DNA from: Erwinia sp050410775
Lineage (GTDB): Bacteria; Pseudomonadota; Gammaproteobacteria; Enterobacterales; Enterobacteriaceae
Strand: one strand, 5' to 3'
DNA: 64,000 nucleotides
Assembly: GCF_050410775.1 (NCBI RefSeq)
Contig: NZ_CP191229.1
Shown here piece by piece: positions 45,701 through 57,700 of the stretch. The position numbers were made by a program, and so were the translations under genes. Numbering within the stretch: the first letter of the stretch is position 1; every line of letters starts with the position of its first letter. Under the pieces are notes generated by a model. The model searched no databases and had not been told where the DNA came from. It saw nothing but the letters and a program-made list of their open reading frames with translations.

Positions 45701-48700
45701 TCGAGATTGTCAGTACTGGTATTGCCTGCACGATCGCTGACGGTGACGTCGATCGTATGCGGACCGTTACCGATATCAGCAAGCTGGGCCGGGCTAAGCG
45801 TGACGCTCCACTGGCCCTGTGCATCGATATCCGCGGTTAACGGCAGCCTCCCGTCAATATTCAGCGTAACGCTCTGCCCCGCCCCGGCGATCCCGGTGGA
45901 GCCGCTGATGAGCTGATCCACGCCCGCCTCTGCGGCGTTCAGCAGCCCGTCCACAAACGGCGTATTGATAGTGGCCACCGGCAGTCCGGCTACCAGCAGC
46001 TCGACGCTCGTCTCCGCGCTTGCCGGGTTGCCTGCTGCGTCTGCGGCAGTCACGGAAAGCTGGAATGCGCCATCGCCCAGCGCGGTAAGCGCGCCGGCAG
46101 GCACGATGGCGCTCCAGCTATTATCCGCGCCGACCGTACCGTTAAACGTCAGGTTGCCGAGGGTGACGACAACCGCTGTACCCACCGCCAGATTGGTTGC
46201 GGTTCCGCCGATCGTCTGCTCAGCGGCGGCTTCGGTTACATTAAGCAGTCCGTCAACAAACGGCGTCTCCAGCGTGAGCTGCGGGAGCGTATTGATCGCC
46301 ACGCCCAGCTCAACCAGGTCGCTGGAGGTGTTACCGTTGGCGTCCGTTACGGAGACGCCCAGATCCACCGGCCCGTCCTCCAGCGCCAGCAGATCGGCGG
46401 CAGGGATAAGCAGGCTCCAGCTGCCGTCACCGTCCGCCGTGACGCTGTAATTGCTGCCGTTTAAGGTCACGTTTACCAGCAGGCCTGCCTCGGTGGTGCC
46501 GCTGACGGTCAGGCCGGTCAGCGCTTCGGCAAGGTTAAGCACATCATCCGCGCCGGCGCTCAGGGTAACCGTCAGCAATGGCGGGACGGTATCGACATTG
46601 AAGCTGCCGGTGGTGGAGGCCGGGTTGCCCGCCACATCGCTGCCGCTGGCGGTGAGGTCATTACTGCCCTGGCTCAGGGCCTGGGCGTCAGCAGGCGGGA
46701 TGGTCGCGGTCCAGTTCCCCTCCGCATCTACCGTCGCCGGATAGCTGTTGCCGTTAAGCGTGACGGTAATAGTTTCGCCAGCCGGAATGCGCTGGCTGGT
46801 TCCGGTGATCTGCACGCCGTTTTGCGCTTCCTGCGCATTTACGACGTCATCACTGGTAACGGGATCGATGGCGATGGTGGGCAGCGAGGCATCCTGTGCC
46901 ACCTTGGTGACCTCACGCGTAGCGCTGGCCGGATTCCCGGCGGCATCGCTCACAGAAACGCTGATGGTCTGGGCGCCATCCGCCAGCGCAGCGACATCTG
47001 CCGCGGGCAGGGTCGCGCTCCAGCTGCCGTTGGCCTGCACGGCAGCCGTATAGCTGAGGCCGTTAAGCGTGACCGTGACCAGCTGGCCGACGCCAACGTT
47101 AGTGGTGCTGCCGGAAACGATCAGATCGTCGGCCGTTTCGGCAAGGTTGATGTAGTCATCCTGGGAAACAAGGTCGACGGCGATCGTTGGCAGGTTGGCA
47201 GGCGACGCCTGTACCGTCACGGAGAGATCGTCCGCAGTGGTGTTTCCTGCGCTATCGGTCAGCGTGACCGTCACCGGATAAGTGCCGTCCGCCAGTCCCT
47301 GGGTGACGCCGGAAGGGAGATCGAGACGCCAGCTGCCATCATCCTGAACGACCTGCTGGTAAGTCTGACCGTTAAACGTAACGGTAACCTGCTGTCCCGC
47401 TTCACTGAGGGAAGCCGTCCCGGTGATGGCGACGGGCTGGAGGATCTCCGCCGCGTTGATGATGTTATCGCCCGCGATCGCATTAAGCTGGAGCGTTGGC
47501 GCAACCAGATCGACGGTAATGGTGCTGTTCGTCACGCCGGTATTGCCCTGCGCATCCGTTGCGGTCACGGTAATTGTCTGCGCGCCATTATCCAGGAGCT
47601 GAAGCGTGGCGGTGGCAACCGGCAATGTCCAGCTGCCGTTCTCATCGACGGTCGCCGTATAATCTGCTCCGGCGATATTGACCACCACGGACTGACCCGC
47701 GCCGCTGATGCCGGTAGTGCCGCTCAGCAGCCGATCGGCCTGAGACTCGCTGATATTAAGGAAGCCGTCGCCGAAAGGTGTATTGATGGTGGGCTGGAGC
47801 GACAAGGTCGACAGCGTCACGTCGGCGGTGGCGGAGGTGGGGTTGCCTGCCGCATCACTGAGCGTGACGGTCAGCGGATAGCTGCCGTCCGGGGCATTCG
47901 CAAAAAGTCCGGCCGGCAGCTGAAGGCTCCAGTTTCCGTCCGCATCGATGGGGGTGGTGTAATTTTGCCCGTAGAGCGAAACCGTGACGATCTGGCCCGC
48001 CTCTGCGCCGGTACTACTGCCGCTAATGATAATATCCGCCGCCGCTTCGCCTGCATTGATCACGCCGTCACCGGCAACCGTATTCAGCGAAAGGGTTGGC
48101 GCTGTGGTATCCACACGCACCGGAACAGGCAGATCGCTGCTATTGCCTGCGGCGTCGCCTACGGTGACCGTCAGCGTGTTATCGCCTTGCGGCAGCGCCT
48201 GAAGCGCCGCTGAAGGCACGCTGATGCTCCAGTTGCCGCCAGCATCCACCACGCCGGTGAGAGTCTCGCCGTTAATGTCCAGCGAGACGGTCTGACCATT
48301 TCCCGTTACGCCGGTATTCCCCGTCAGCGTCTGCGTAACCGCCGCTTCACTGCCATTCAGAACGCCATCGGTAAATGGCGTATCCAGAACTGGCTGCGGC
48401 AGCTGGTTAACCCGCACCTCAAGGGAGCTGCTGCCGGAGACAGGTTCTCCGATAGCATCCGTGGTCGTGACCGTCAGCGTGGCGCTACCGTCAGGAAGAC
48501 CGGCCAGCGAAGAGGCCGGAATAATCGCGCTCCATGCGCCGTTAACCCCCACTTCCCCGGTAAGGGTCTGGCCGTTAAAGGTAATCGTCACCGTGCTGCC
48601 CGCCGCGACGTTGGCCGTTGTGCCGGTGACGATCAGCGCCTCCTGCGCCTCCGTAGCGTTCAGGAAGCCGTCGCCGCTGAGCGTGTCGATGCTGATGCCC

Positions 48701-51700
48701 GAGGTTGCGCTGTTGATGGTGATATCGCGGCTGAGGGTAACAGGATTCCCCGCCACATCGCTGACCGCAGCGCTGATTGTTGTGGTGCCGTCAGCCAGCT
48801 CTGCAAGCGCACCTGCGGGAACGCTGAGGCTCCAGCTGCCGTTGGCCTGAACCTGGGTGGTATAGATCTGGTCGCCCAGCGTAACGGTTAACGTCTGTCC
48901 CGGCTCGACATTGCTTGTGGAGCCGGACAGAAGCTGTGCGGTTTGCTGTTCTGCGCCGTCCACGATGTCATTCCCGGCGAACGGGTTGACCGTCAGCGTG
49001 GGAAGATTGGCCGCATCTGCTTTTACTGTTAGCGGGTTAGTGATCAGAAGAGTGTTACCCGCCGCATCGGTCGCCGTCACGCTGGCGTTGTAGTTACCGT
49101 CGGCCAGCCCGGCCAGATCCGCCGCTGGAATAGTTAGCGTCCACTCTCCCTCCGGGTTCACGGTGGTACTGTATTCCACCCCGTTCAGGGTGACGACGAT
49201 GGTATCGCCACTCTCTCCCGTCCCGCTGACGGGCAGATCGTTCTCCTGCTCAGCGGCATTCAGGATGCCATCGCCTGCCAGATCCCCGACGGTCAGGATT
49301 GGCGGCAGGGTATCCACATTCAGTGCGACTTCGCTGGTGGCGCTGTTGCCCGCCGCATCGCTGACGGTCACGGTAGCTGGCGTGACGCCCTGCGGCAGCG
49401 CCTGGAGGATATCCACCGGGACGCTGATGCTCCAGTTACCGTTGCCATCTACTGTACCAGGCAGCGTAGTCCCATTAATCACCACGCTGACGGTCTGGCC
49501 GTCGCCGGTAAGGCCCGTCGTGCCGGTCAGGTTCTGGCCGTTCAGCACATCACTACCATTCAGCGTGCCGTCACCAAACGGCGTATCCGTGGTAATAGCC
49601 GGCTGCGTGGTTGCCACATTCAGCGTAGTATCGCCGCTCACCGGATTGCCTGCCGCATCGGTACCGCTTACCGTCACCGTTAGCGGCCCTTCCGTTAACG
49701 CCGCCAGATCGGCAGCCGGGACAGCCAGGCTCCATGCCCCGCCGGGACCGACCAGCGTAGTGTAGTCAATATCGTTAAGCGTCACGGTCAGCGTAGCGCC
49801 TTCCGTCACGTTGGCCGAGGTGCCGCTGAGCGTCAGATCGCTGAGCGCCTCTCCGGCGTTGAGATAGCCATCACCGCTGATCGGGTTGATCGCCAGGCCG
49901 CTGGCGAGCGTATTGACTTCAAAGCTGCCGGTTGCGGTCGTGAGGTTACCCGCCACATCCTCCACCGACACGGTATAACTCTGACCGATGTCTTCAAGTC
50001 CGGCCAGCGCGGCGGCCGGAATAGTCACGCTCCAGGCGCCGCTGGCCTGCACCAGCCCGGTGTAGGTGGTGCCGTTCAGCGTCACCGTGACACTCTGGCC
50101 TGCCTCCACGTTGGTCACGATGCCGCTGAGTTGCTGGTCGATCTGCTGCTCTGCGGCATCGAGAATATTGTTGCCGGCAAAATCGTTCAGGGAGAGCGTC
50201 GGCAGTGAATCCGCATCAACCACCACGGTGAGCTGGCTGTCAGCATTGGTGGTATTACCTGCCGGATCGGTGGCAACCACGGTCAGCGTATAATCGCCGT
50301 TGGTTAACGCTACCAGGTCCGCTGCCGGAATAGCCAGCGTCCACTGCCCATTCGGCCCCGCCGTCGTGGTGTAATCCACGTTTTCCAGCGTGACGGTAAT
50401 GGCTGCGCCGCTTTCAGCGTTTCCGCTCACCGTCAGCGGCTGTCCCTGCTCGGCGGCATTCAGTATTCCATCGCCGCTCACCGGATTCACCGTCAGGAAA
50501 GGTGCCGTGAGATCGACCGTTAAAGTGCTGCTTTGCGTGGTGCTATTCCCTGCCGCATCGGTCGCCGTTACGCTAACCGGATAATCGCCGTTGCCCAGCG
50601 CGGCAACATCCGCCACCGGAACGGTCACTGACCAGTTGTTCGCGTCGTCAACCGTTGCCGTATAAGGCACGCCGTTCAGCGTCACGCGTATGCTGTCTCC
50701 GGCTTCTCCTGTCCCGTTCAGGGTCAGTGGCTGATCCTGCTCTGCCAGGTTAAGGAAGCCGTCGCCGGAAGGTGCCGCCAGGGTAAATTCGGGTAGCGTG
50801 GTATCCAGCAGAATGGAACTCGGTACCGTGACGCTGCCGCCGCCAGCCGTCGTGGCGGTAACCAGAACCGGATAAGTGCCGTCGGCAAGATTGCCAAGTA
50901 TCCCAGCCGGCACGGCGGCGCTCCACAGACCATTTGCCGCTACGGTTGCGGGATAATCCACGCCGTTAACGTTCACCACCACGGTGGTGGTATTGTCCGG
51001 CACGCTGCCGGTCACGTTAAATCCTGCTGCGGCTTCGGCAGCATTGACCTGCCCGTCACCTGCGATAGTGTTCACAATCAGCACGCTATCCACGCTGGTA
51101 TCCAGCGCGACGGTCGCCGTCTGACTCTGGCTGTTACCTGCCGGCGTGGTGGCCGTCACGGTGACGCTGTTGTCCCCTTCGCTGAGATTCGCCAGCACGG
51201 CAGGCGGTACGGTAACGCTCCACAGGTTGTTGGCATCTACCGTGGTGGTAAAGTTCTCGCCGCCAATAGTGACGGTGATGGTGTCCCCCTCGTTGCCCGT
51301 CCCGGTAATGGCCAGCGGCTGGTTCTGCTCAACCCGATCGATGATGTTATCGCCCGCCACCGGCGCAAACGTAAAGGCTGGCGCTGCGGTGTCCACGTTC
51401 AGCAACTCGCTTTGCGTGGTGACGTTTCCGGCCGCATCGCTGGCGGTAACCACCAGCGTATAGGGTCCATCGGCCAGCGCCACTAAATCTGCCACCGGCA
51501 CCTCAAGGCTCCAGCCGCCATTTGCATCAACCGTGGTGACATACTCAATTTGATTGAGCGTTACCGTGATTGTTTCGCCGGTAGTGCCGGTGCCCGACAG
51601 CACCAGCGGGTTGCCCTGCTCATCGCTGTTAAGAATACCGTCACCGCCCGCCAGAGGATCCAGCGTAAAGAGCGGCAGCGTGGTATCAATTGTGACCGGC

Positions 51701-54700
51701 GAAGCGGCCGTGGTGGCCGTGTTGCCCGCCACATCGGTCGCGGTCACCGTGATGGTTGTCGCCCCCTGCGGCAGTGCCTGTAAGATTTCCGGCGTGAGCA
51801 GCAGCGTCCAGACGCCGGCGCTGTTAACCGCAGCAGGATAATCCGTGCCCGCAATAGTCACGATCACCGTCTGCCCTTCGCCCTGCACACCGGTCTGTCC
51901 GGTCAGCGTCTGGTCAATCGTCGCCTCGGCGTTCGTCAGCGTACCGTCGGTAAACGGCGTTTGCAGCGTGGGAACGGGAAGCGTGTCCTGAATGACGCTC
52001 AACGGGCTGCTGCTGGTGACGTTTTGGCCATTGCTGGCGGTCACGCTGGCGGTAGCGGTCACTCCGCCATCCTCCAGCGCCAGCAGATCGGCGGAAGGCA
52101 CGGCTAATGTCCAGCTACCGTCAGCGTTCACCGTTGTGGTGTAGCTCTCGCCGCCAAGCGTAAAGGTGACAATGCTTCCTTCTGCCACATTGGTCGTGAC
52201 GCCGGTCACCGTCAGATCGCTTTGCGCTTCAACCGCGTTCAGATAACCATCCTCGCTCAGCGGAGCGATGGCGATGCTGCTGAGGCTGTTATCTACGGAG
52301 AACGTTTTCTCCGTGGTGCCAGTGTTGCCTGCGGCATCGGTAACGCTGACCGTCAGCGTCTGCGTCCCGTTGCTCAGCCCGGCCAGCGCTCCGGCGGGCA
52401 GCGTGACCTGCCAGGCGCCCCCGGCCTGAACCGTCGTGGGATAGTCCACGTTATTGAAAGTCACGGTCAGCGTCTGGCCCGCCCCGACGTTATTTGTCGT
52501 GCCGCTGATAATCTGATCGACCTGCTGTTCCGACCCATCAAGAATATTATTCTCCGTCACGTCAGCAACGGAAATGGAGGGTATGCTCTTATCCACGTTA
52601 AGCGGCGTTGTGGTGATGGTGGTATTGCCCGCCGCATCGCTGGCCGTTACCGTCAGCGTATAGCTGCCATCGGCCAGGCCGATGACGGCGGTGGAGGGAA
52701 TGGTCAGCGACCAGGTACCGTCCGTAGCCGTTACCGTGGTATAGGTAACGTTGTTAAGTTCAACGGCGACCGTGCCGCCCGCTTCGCTGGTTCCGCCGAT
52801 CTGTAGCGGCTGGTTGCCTTCGGCGGCGTTCAGATAGCCATCACCGGAGACATCGCCCACCGTTAACACCGGCGGTGTGATATCGACAGTAACCGTGCGG
52901 ACTAACGTCGTCTGATTACCAGCCGGATCGCTGGCAACAACCGTAATGTCATAGGAACCATTCGCCAGGCCAGTCAGCGCGGCAGGGGGCACGTCAATGC
53001 TCCAGGCGCCTGTCCCACTCACCGTACCGCTATAAACCTCGCCGTCGAACGTCAGGGTAATAAGATCGCCGTTTGTCCCGGTGCCGGTCAGGGTCAGCGT
53101 CTCGGCCAGTTCGGCCAGGTTAAGGCGGTTATCCCCTGAAATGGCATCCACCGTTACGACAGGAACAACGGTGTCGACGACCACGCTGCCGGTCAGTGAG
53201 GAGGAATTACCTACCTGATCCGTGACGGTAATATTCAGCGCATTGCCGCCTTCCGGCAGCGCCTGAAGCGCCGCATTCGGCAGCAGCACTGACCAGTTAC
53301 CGTTAACATCAACCGTGCCGGTATAGGTCACGCCGCCGATAACAAGGCTGATGGTCTGCCCTTCGCCTGTTGCGCCCGTGGTGCCGGTCAGCGTCTGGTC
53401 GCTTTGGGATTCCGCCTCGTTAAGCGTGCCGTCGCCGAATGGCGGATCCAGGGTAACGCCGAAGTTTGGATTGACGTCGGAGGTGAGGCTGCGGGTCGTG
53501 GTGATTTCGTTACCGTTGACGTCCGTTGCCGTCGCGGTGATGGTCAGCTCGCCTACCGGCAGGCCCGCCAGCGCGCTGACGGGAACGGTAATATTCCAGC
53601 TGCCGTCAGCGTTAGTGGTGGTTTCATAATCCGTATTATTAAAGCGCATCAGGAGACGTGCGCCAAAGGCGACAAAACGGGTGCTGCCGCTAATCACCAG
53701 ATCGTTCTGCGCCTCAACCGCGTTAAGCTGATTATCATCGCTGATGATACCGATGGCGATGGCGCTGAAGCTGTTATCCACGCCGAAGCTGCCGGCGGCG
53801 CTGGCGGGGTTATCCGCCACGTCGCTGACAGATACGCTGTAATTCTGCGTACCGTTTGGCAGCACGGTTAAGGCGCTGGCCGGCACCAGAACGCTCCAGC
53901 TGCCATCATCCTGCACGGTGCCGGAATATTGCTGTGCGTTCAGGGTGACGGTAACGATCTGACCCGCCTGTACGTTGAGGGTCGTGCCGGTAATAAACTG
54001 TGACAGCTCCTTTTCTGCCCCGTCAAGGATGCCGTCGCTGGTGAAGGCCGCTACGCTGATGACAGGCTGGCTGGCGTCTCCGGCGATAACATTCAGCGGC
54101 TGGGTCGTTGCGGCCACGTTGCCCGCCGCGTCGGTCGCCGCAGCGCTGATGCTGTAAGCGCCGTCCGCCAGGCCATTTATCACGTCAGCCGCAACGGTAA
54201 CGCTCCAGTTCCCTCCGGCATCAGAGAGCGCCGTATAGTCAATGCCGTTCAGGGTGACCACAACCGTGGCGCCCGTCTCTGCGGTGCCGTTTAACGTCAG
54301 CGGCTGGCCGTGCTCAACCGCGTTGAGATAGCTGTCACCGGAAACCGGCGTGAACGTTACGGCTGGCGGTGTGGTATCCAGGGTTACCGGAACCTGAACC
54401 GGGGTGACATTACCGCTGCTGTCCGTTGCGCTGACGGTAATATCGTAACGCCCGTCCTCCAGCGCCTGTAGCGTTGAAGGGGCAATTTCAAGGCTCCAGC
54501 TGCCGTCAGCATTGGCACCGGTAACATAGCTGACGCCGTTCAGCACCACGGTGATGACACTTCCCTGGTCAGCGGTCCCGCTCAGCGTCAGCGGCTGGTT
54601 CTGCGTCTGACCGTTAACGGTGCCGCCATTGTCCAGCGCCGCCACCGACAGCGCCGGCACCGTGGTATCGACAGAGAGTGGCGTGGAGGCGGTGATGCTA

Positions 54701-57700
54701 TTCCCCAGTGAATCCCTTACCGTGACCACAATGTCACCGCCACCTTCCGGCAGCGTTTGCAGCACTTCCGGCAGCAGCGTCAGCTGCCACTCGCCGGTTG
54801 CCGGATTTACCGTGGCAGGATAATCCACGCCATTAAGCGTCACCGTCACCGACTGATCGGCAAAGGCCACGCCGGTACTGCCTGTCAGCACCTGTGGAGT
54901 ATCCGTTTCAGCCGCGTTCAGTATGCCGTCGCCGAACGGCGCATTAATTTCAATCGTGTTCGGGAAGTTGGTCCGGATAACGAGATCGCTTTCGTTGCTC
55001 ACCGGATTACTGGCGCCATCCGTTCCGGTAACCGTAACGGCATAGCTGCCGTTGGTCAGGCCAGCCAGATCGGCAGCGGGTACCGTTGCGCTCCAGCTGC
55101 CGTTGGCGTTAACAAGGGCGCTGTAAGTATTGCCGTTAAATGTCACTGTCAGCGGCGTATTTACCGCCAGGCCGACGCTGTTACCGCTGATGCTCAGATC
55201 CGACAGGGCTTCTACGCTGTTAAGCGCGTTATCCCCGGCGATAACGCCAACAGAAAGCGAAGCGGCGGTATTATCAATGGCGACGTCAAAGCTGCCGCTC
55301 GCTGTAGTGGTGTTACCGGCGATATCACTGACGGTGGCGGTATAGTTCTGCGTGCCGTTATCTGAGGCGGTAAACACGCCGGCAGGCAGCGTAATGCTCC
55401 AGCTTCCTCCTGCCTGCACGGTGCCGGTATAGGTTCCTCCACCGGCGAGCGTCAGCGTCACTTCCCTTCCCGCCTGCACGTTACTGGTGGTTCCGGTCAG
55501 CACCTGGTCCACGGCTGCTTCCGCGCCGTTCAGTTCACCGTCTGCGGTAAGCGGATTGAACGTCAGCGTGGGCAGGTTCGCGCCGTCAGTAATAAATGTG
55601 ACGCTGGTCAGCGTTTGGCTCTGATTACCTGCCGCATCGGTCACGATAACGGTCACGACATAAGTGCCGTCGGCAATGCCCGCTTTAATATCGTCCGAAA
55701 GCGTCGCCGTCCATGCCCCGGTTAGTGGATCGACCGTTGCGGTAACATCAACGCTGTCAAAACGCACCAGCACCGTTGAACCTGGCTCGGTGGTGCCGGT
55801 AATCTGCACCGGCAGCGCCATTTCGCCGTTATTAACATAGCCGTCGCCGGAAATCGGACTCACGGTCAGCGTGGGTGCCGTGGTATCGATTTGCAGCGCG
55901 CCATCACGCGTGGCCGTGTTGCCAAAGGCATCCGTCGACGTCACGGTGACCGGATAATTCTCGTCGGGAAGCTGCTGCAAATCTGAGGCGGGAACGCTGA
56001 TGCTCCAGCTCCCGTCAGCATTAACACGGGTGGTATAGGTAACGCCGTTCAGGGTCAGCGTGATGCTCTCACTGCCGCTACTGACGCCGTTGACAATGAG
56101 CGGGGCATTAACGTCATTCTCATTCAGCGGGCCAGCCGGCAGCGTAACGGAAAGGGGCGGCGGCGCGGTAACCACATTGACCGGGATGGTGGACGTAATG
56201 CTGTTTCCGGCGGGATCGGTCACCACGACCGTGACAGGATTGCTGCCCTGCGGCAGATTTTGCAGCGCCGATGGCGGCAGCGGGACGCTCCAGCTGCCGT
56301 CATTGTTGACGATGCCGGTATACTGATTGCCATTGAGCGTGACGGTCACGGTCTGCCCCGCGCCGCCCGATCCGGTGTTACCGGTCAGCGTTTGCGTAGC
56401 GCCCGCCTCGGCACCGCTTAATACACCATCGCCAAACGGCAGATCGACACTGATAACGGGCGCAACCGTGTCCACAATGAGCGAAGCGGCTGGGCTATTG
56501 CTGACAACAGTGCCATCGGCAAGCGTAACGGTGGCCCTGACAAGATTCGCTCCCTGCGGCAGTTGCTGTAAGTCGGCCGCAGGAATGGGGAGGCTCCAGC
56601 TGCCATTCGCGCCTGTGATGGCGGTATATGCGCGGCCACCCAGCGTAATGTTAACGATACTGCCTGCCGGAACGCCGGTGGTAAAGCCTGACACGCTGAG
56701 CGGAGACTGAGCCTCGGTGGCGTTCAGATAGCCATCGCCACTCAGATCGCCGATGCTGATGCTGCTCTGGGTGACGGGCAGAATGGTAAAGGGATGGGAA
56801 GCGGAGGCCGTTACCCCTGCCGCATTGCTGACGCTGGCGGTAATGGCGCTGTTGCCCGCACTCAGCGCCTGTAGCGCGGAAGAAGGCACCGACAGGCTCC
56901 AGGCCCCATTTGCTCCGACGGTCGCCGTATAGGTGACGCCGCCTAAGCTTACCGTGACGGTTTGTCCCTGCTGTACGTTTGTGGTGGTGCCGCTGATTGT
57001 CTGGGAAGTCTGCCTTTCAGCCCCATCAAGAATATCGTCGCCTGCGAAGAGACCAATGGTAATCTCCGGCGCGCCCGGTTCGGTAATGCCGGTCTGGACG
57101 GTGATATCTTCACTGGCTGTGGCGGTATTGCCTTCGGTATTGGTCACGCTGACGCTAATCGTATTGCTGCCTGACGGCAATAGCGCCAGATCCGCCGCCG
57201 GGATAGAAAGACTCCAGCTGCCGTCCGCGTTGACTGTGGTGCTGTAGGTGTTGCCATTAAGCGTGACGGTCACGACGCTGCCTGCGTCAGCATTTGTGGT
57301 CGTCCCGCTCAATATCTGACTGCTGGTTTTTTCAGCCTGGGTCAGCACGTTATCGCCAGTAAAAGGCGAAAGCGTAACGGTTGGCGTAGCAGGAGGCGTC
57401 ACGGGAGGGGTGACAGGCGGCGTCACAGGGGGAGTAACAGGCGGCGTGACGGTGCCCCCATCGCCATCATCGCCGCCGCCGCCACCTCCGGCAATCGCGC
57501 CAACGGCAATACCCGCAAGACCCAGAGCGCCGATACCGGCAGCCGTCACCACGCCGCCCGTTGCCCCGGTATCGGCAAGGAGAAGCGGTTCAATGGAACC
57601 CAAAGATTCATATTCAGGCGCCAGCGCCATCGCCGTTTGCACATCGGCTATTTCGCTGGTAACGGGGAACAGAGCATGCTCAGGCGGATTAACGCCGTCG

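Larger units (their letters stand above)
40534..57378 (-). repeat. Tandem Ig-like domain array inside the giant adhesin
   Basis: About 56 head-to-tail units of ~300 bp, each coding one bacterial Ig-like domain. Units are diverged at DNA level but keep the same frame and spacing throughout. No stop codon or frameshift interrupts the array. Confidence 0.9.

Noticed and set aside
40534..57378. CRISPR array or insertion elements in the repetitive region
   Set aside because: Repeats are ~300 bp, coding and diverged without constant spacers; no transposase or terminal repeats seen.
40000..57700. Many open frames on the plus strand across the giant gene (for example 41500-42472, 42031-43140, 46822-48213)
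   Set aside because: They recur with the Ig-domain period, are antisense to the real frame, have low-complexity composition and no ribosome-binding sites; they follow from the lack of stop codons opposite a repetitive GC-rich gene.
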